A model generated the notes under the pieces. It was not told the DNA's origin and made no database searches. It saw only the letters and a list, made by a program, of their open reading frames with translations. A DNA stretch of 64,000 nt, taken from NCBI GenBank assembly GCA_020633055.1, contig JACKEJ010000005.1:1-64000 (forward strand). Reading direction: 5' to 3'. A program made the position numbers and the translations under genes. Source of the DNA: Sandaracinaceae bacterium. GTDB taxonomy: Bacteria > Myxococcota_A > Polyangia > Polyangiales > Houyiibacteriaceae. Positions 62,929 through 64,000 of the stretch are shown here, one piece after another; the first letter of the stretch is position 1; every line of letters starts with the position of its first letter.

Positions 62929-62962
62929 CCAGGACGCGCGAGCACCGAGTACAGTGGCGGCC

Positions 62963-63328
62963 ATGCTCCCGCCCGACCCCCCCCTACCCGACGACCTCGC
63001 CGCCGCGTGGGAAGCCGTGCAGCACGACTGGGACACGGACTCCCGACACGCCGCGTTCATCGAGCTGTGCGCCGCGCAGGGGCGGCTCCCGGACGCCGGC
63101 GCGCTCTATCGACGGGTGAGGGAGGAGCTGCCGGAGCACGCCACCGTCGCCGAGCAGCAGCAGCAGCGCATCATGGCCCGAGCATTGGTCATGCTGGCCC
63201 AGCACGCGCCCGAGCGCGCGGGCCCTGGGGCGCGGCGGGTGGTGCTGGCCGCCGCCGTCGTGGTCGCCATCGTCATGATGACGTCCGCCGTGTGGGCGGC
63301 GAGCCGCTTGCTTGCGAACAGCGGATGA
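62963..63328 (+). CDS. Small C-tail-anchored hypothetical protein
   Basis: 121 residues from the ATG at 62963. The first ~90 residues are helical and soluble (LAAAWEAVQHDWDTDSRHAA, QGRLPDAGALYRRVREEL), similar in feel to one or two TPR-like hairpins. A single membrane helix follows (RRVVLAAAVVVAIVMMTSAV) with a short tail. No family recognised. It precedes the MglA-like GTPase by 42 bp on the same strand, so it may be a membrane partner of that GTPase. Confidence 0.65.
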   Translation: MLPPDPPLPDDLAAAWEAVQHDWDTDSRHAAFIELCAAQGRLPDAGALYRRVREELPEHATVAEQQQQRIMARALVMLAQHAPERAGPGARRVVLAAAVVVAIVMMTSAVWAASRLLANSG

Positions 63329-63370
63329 TGCAATCGCGACGACACGCTGATAGCCTCGACGAAAGATTCC

Positions 63371-64000
63371 ATGCAGCTGGACTTCAACGCGCGTGAGCTG
63401 ACGATCAAGCTCGTCTACTACGGGCCCGCTCTGAGCGGGAAAACCACCAACCTCCAGGCCATCCACACCCTCGTGGACCCACAAGCCAGCGGTCGCCTGA
63501 TGACCCTCGAGACTCGTGACGACCGCACGCTGTTCTTCGACCTGTTGCCGCTGACCTTCCAAGCCGGTGGCCTGACCATCCGCATCAAGCTGTTCACGGT
63601 GCCTGGCCAGGTCATCCACAACGCCACGCGGCGGCTGGTGCTGCAGGGAGCCGACGGCGTGGCGTTCATCGCCGACTCGCAGGTGGCCGAGACGGCGGCC
63701 AACCGCGACGCGTTCCTCAACATGCAGGAGAACCTGCGCGAGAACGGCTTGGACGCCGACGAGATGCCACTCGTAATCCAGTTCAACAAGCGCGACATGC
63801 CCAACGTCCGCTCGGACGCGGAGCTCGACCGTATGGCGGAGCGCGGCAGAGAGCCTGTGTACAAGGCGGTCGCGCTGCGCGGCGTGGGCGTGCTCGAGAC
63901 GCTCCTCGGGCTCTTGGACCACACGTTCGCGCGGCTCGAGCGGCTGCACTCCCTCGAAGCCAAGTTCGGCATCAATCAGGCGGCGTTCATGAGCGAGGTG
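63371..64000 (+). CDS. MglA-like small GTPase, cut by the right edge
   Basis: At least 210 residues from the ATG at 63371; no stop is reached. Ras-like fold of the bacterial MglA/Arf-like group: P-loop YYGPALSGKTTNLQ, PM3 region KLFTVPGQV (T-V-P-G-Q as in MglA rather than D-x-x-G) and base-recognition FNKRD. MglA sets cell polarity and motility in Myxococcus. This copy runs past the ~195 residues of MglA, so it is a paralogue or has a C-terminal extension outside the window. An MglB partner is not seen here. Confidence 0.88.
   Translation, partial: MQLDFNARELTIKLVYYGPALSGKTTNLQAIHTLVDPQASGRLMTLETRDDRTLFFDLLPLTFQAGGLTIRIKLFTVPGQVIHNATRRLVLQGADGVAFIADSQVAETAANRDAFLNMQENLRENGLDADEMPLVIQFNKRDMPNVRSDAELDRMAERGREPVYKAVALRGVGVLETLLGLLDHTFARLERLHSLEAKFGINQAAFMSEV

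Overview
The window is GC-rich coding DNA with almost no mobile content. It looks like chromosomal sequence from a deltaproteobacterial lineage, most likely Myxococcota (Polyangia-like). The reasons are a 2,523-residue TPR protein, an MglA-like small GTPase, a GH19 chitinase lipoprotein, many GTG starts and 4-bp stop/start overlaps, and a complete division and cell-wall cluster. The taxonomic call is inference from gene content. I see no tRNA, rRNA, CRISPR array, insertion sequence or prophage.

Layout. 1-5566 (minus): acyl-CoA ligase (cut by the left edge), GH19 chitinase lipoprotein, UbiB-type kinase and a GMC flavoprotein with a ferredoxin-like Cys cluster. A DUF3336-patatin lipase diverges from the last across a 58-bp region holding a 27-bp inverted repeat. 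7292-12568: scattered housekeeping genes, including DUF2071, an orphan TRAP-type binding protein coupled to a pseudo-receiver protein, purC, an N-formylglutamate amidohydrolase and an alpha/beta hydrolase. 12580-18035: hybrid sensor kinase divergent from a CstA-type transporter, then a GT-C-like membrane protein.

18064-26046 is the most interesting accessory region, a two-armed lipid or aminoketone gene cluster. The minus arm encodes an intact ketosynthase, a partner ketosynthase lacking both catalytic His, an alpha-oxoamine synthase, a class V aminotransferase and a small membrane protein, all overlapping or nearly so. The plus arm encodes a fatty acyl-AMP ligase, an acyl carrier protein and a hotdog thioesterase. 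The arms share a 168-bp promoter region with a consensus -35 box, a 20-bp palindrome next to it, and an apparently near-leaderless ligase start. Together they look able to activate a fatty acid, load it on the dedicated ACP, elongate it and join it to an amino acid with loss of CO2.

26105-45102: a lipoprotein, a glpK/UPF0158/SurA-like operon, the giant TPR gene, an SDR, a pspA operon with a degenerate cyclase/ATPase-like protein, hisC, a 126-bp highly structured inverted-repeat element, an HD protein and a class C beta-lactamase-like lipoprotein. 45149-62687 (minus): dcw cluster in the order mraZ-rsmH-ftsL-ftsI-murE-murF-mraY-murD-ftsW-murG-murC-ftsQ-ftsA-ftsZ, closed by a UUCG-loop terminator. 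It lacks murB and ddl. 62963-64000 (plus): a small tail-anchored protein and an MglA-like GTPase cut by the right edge.
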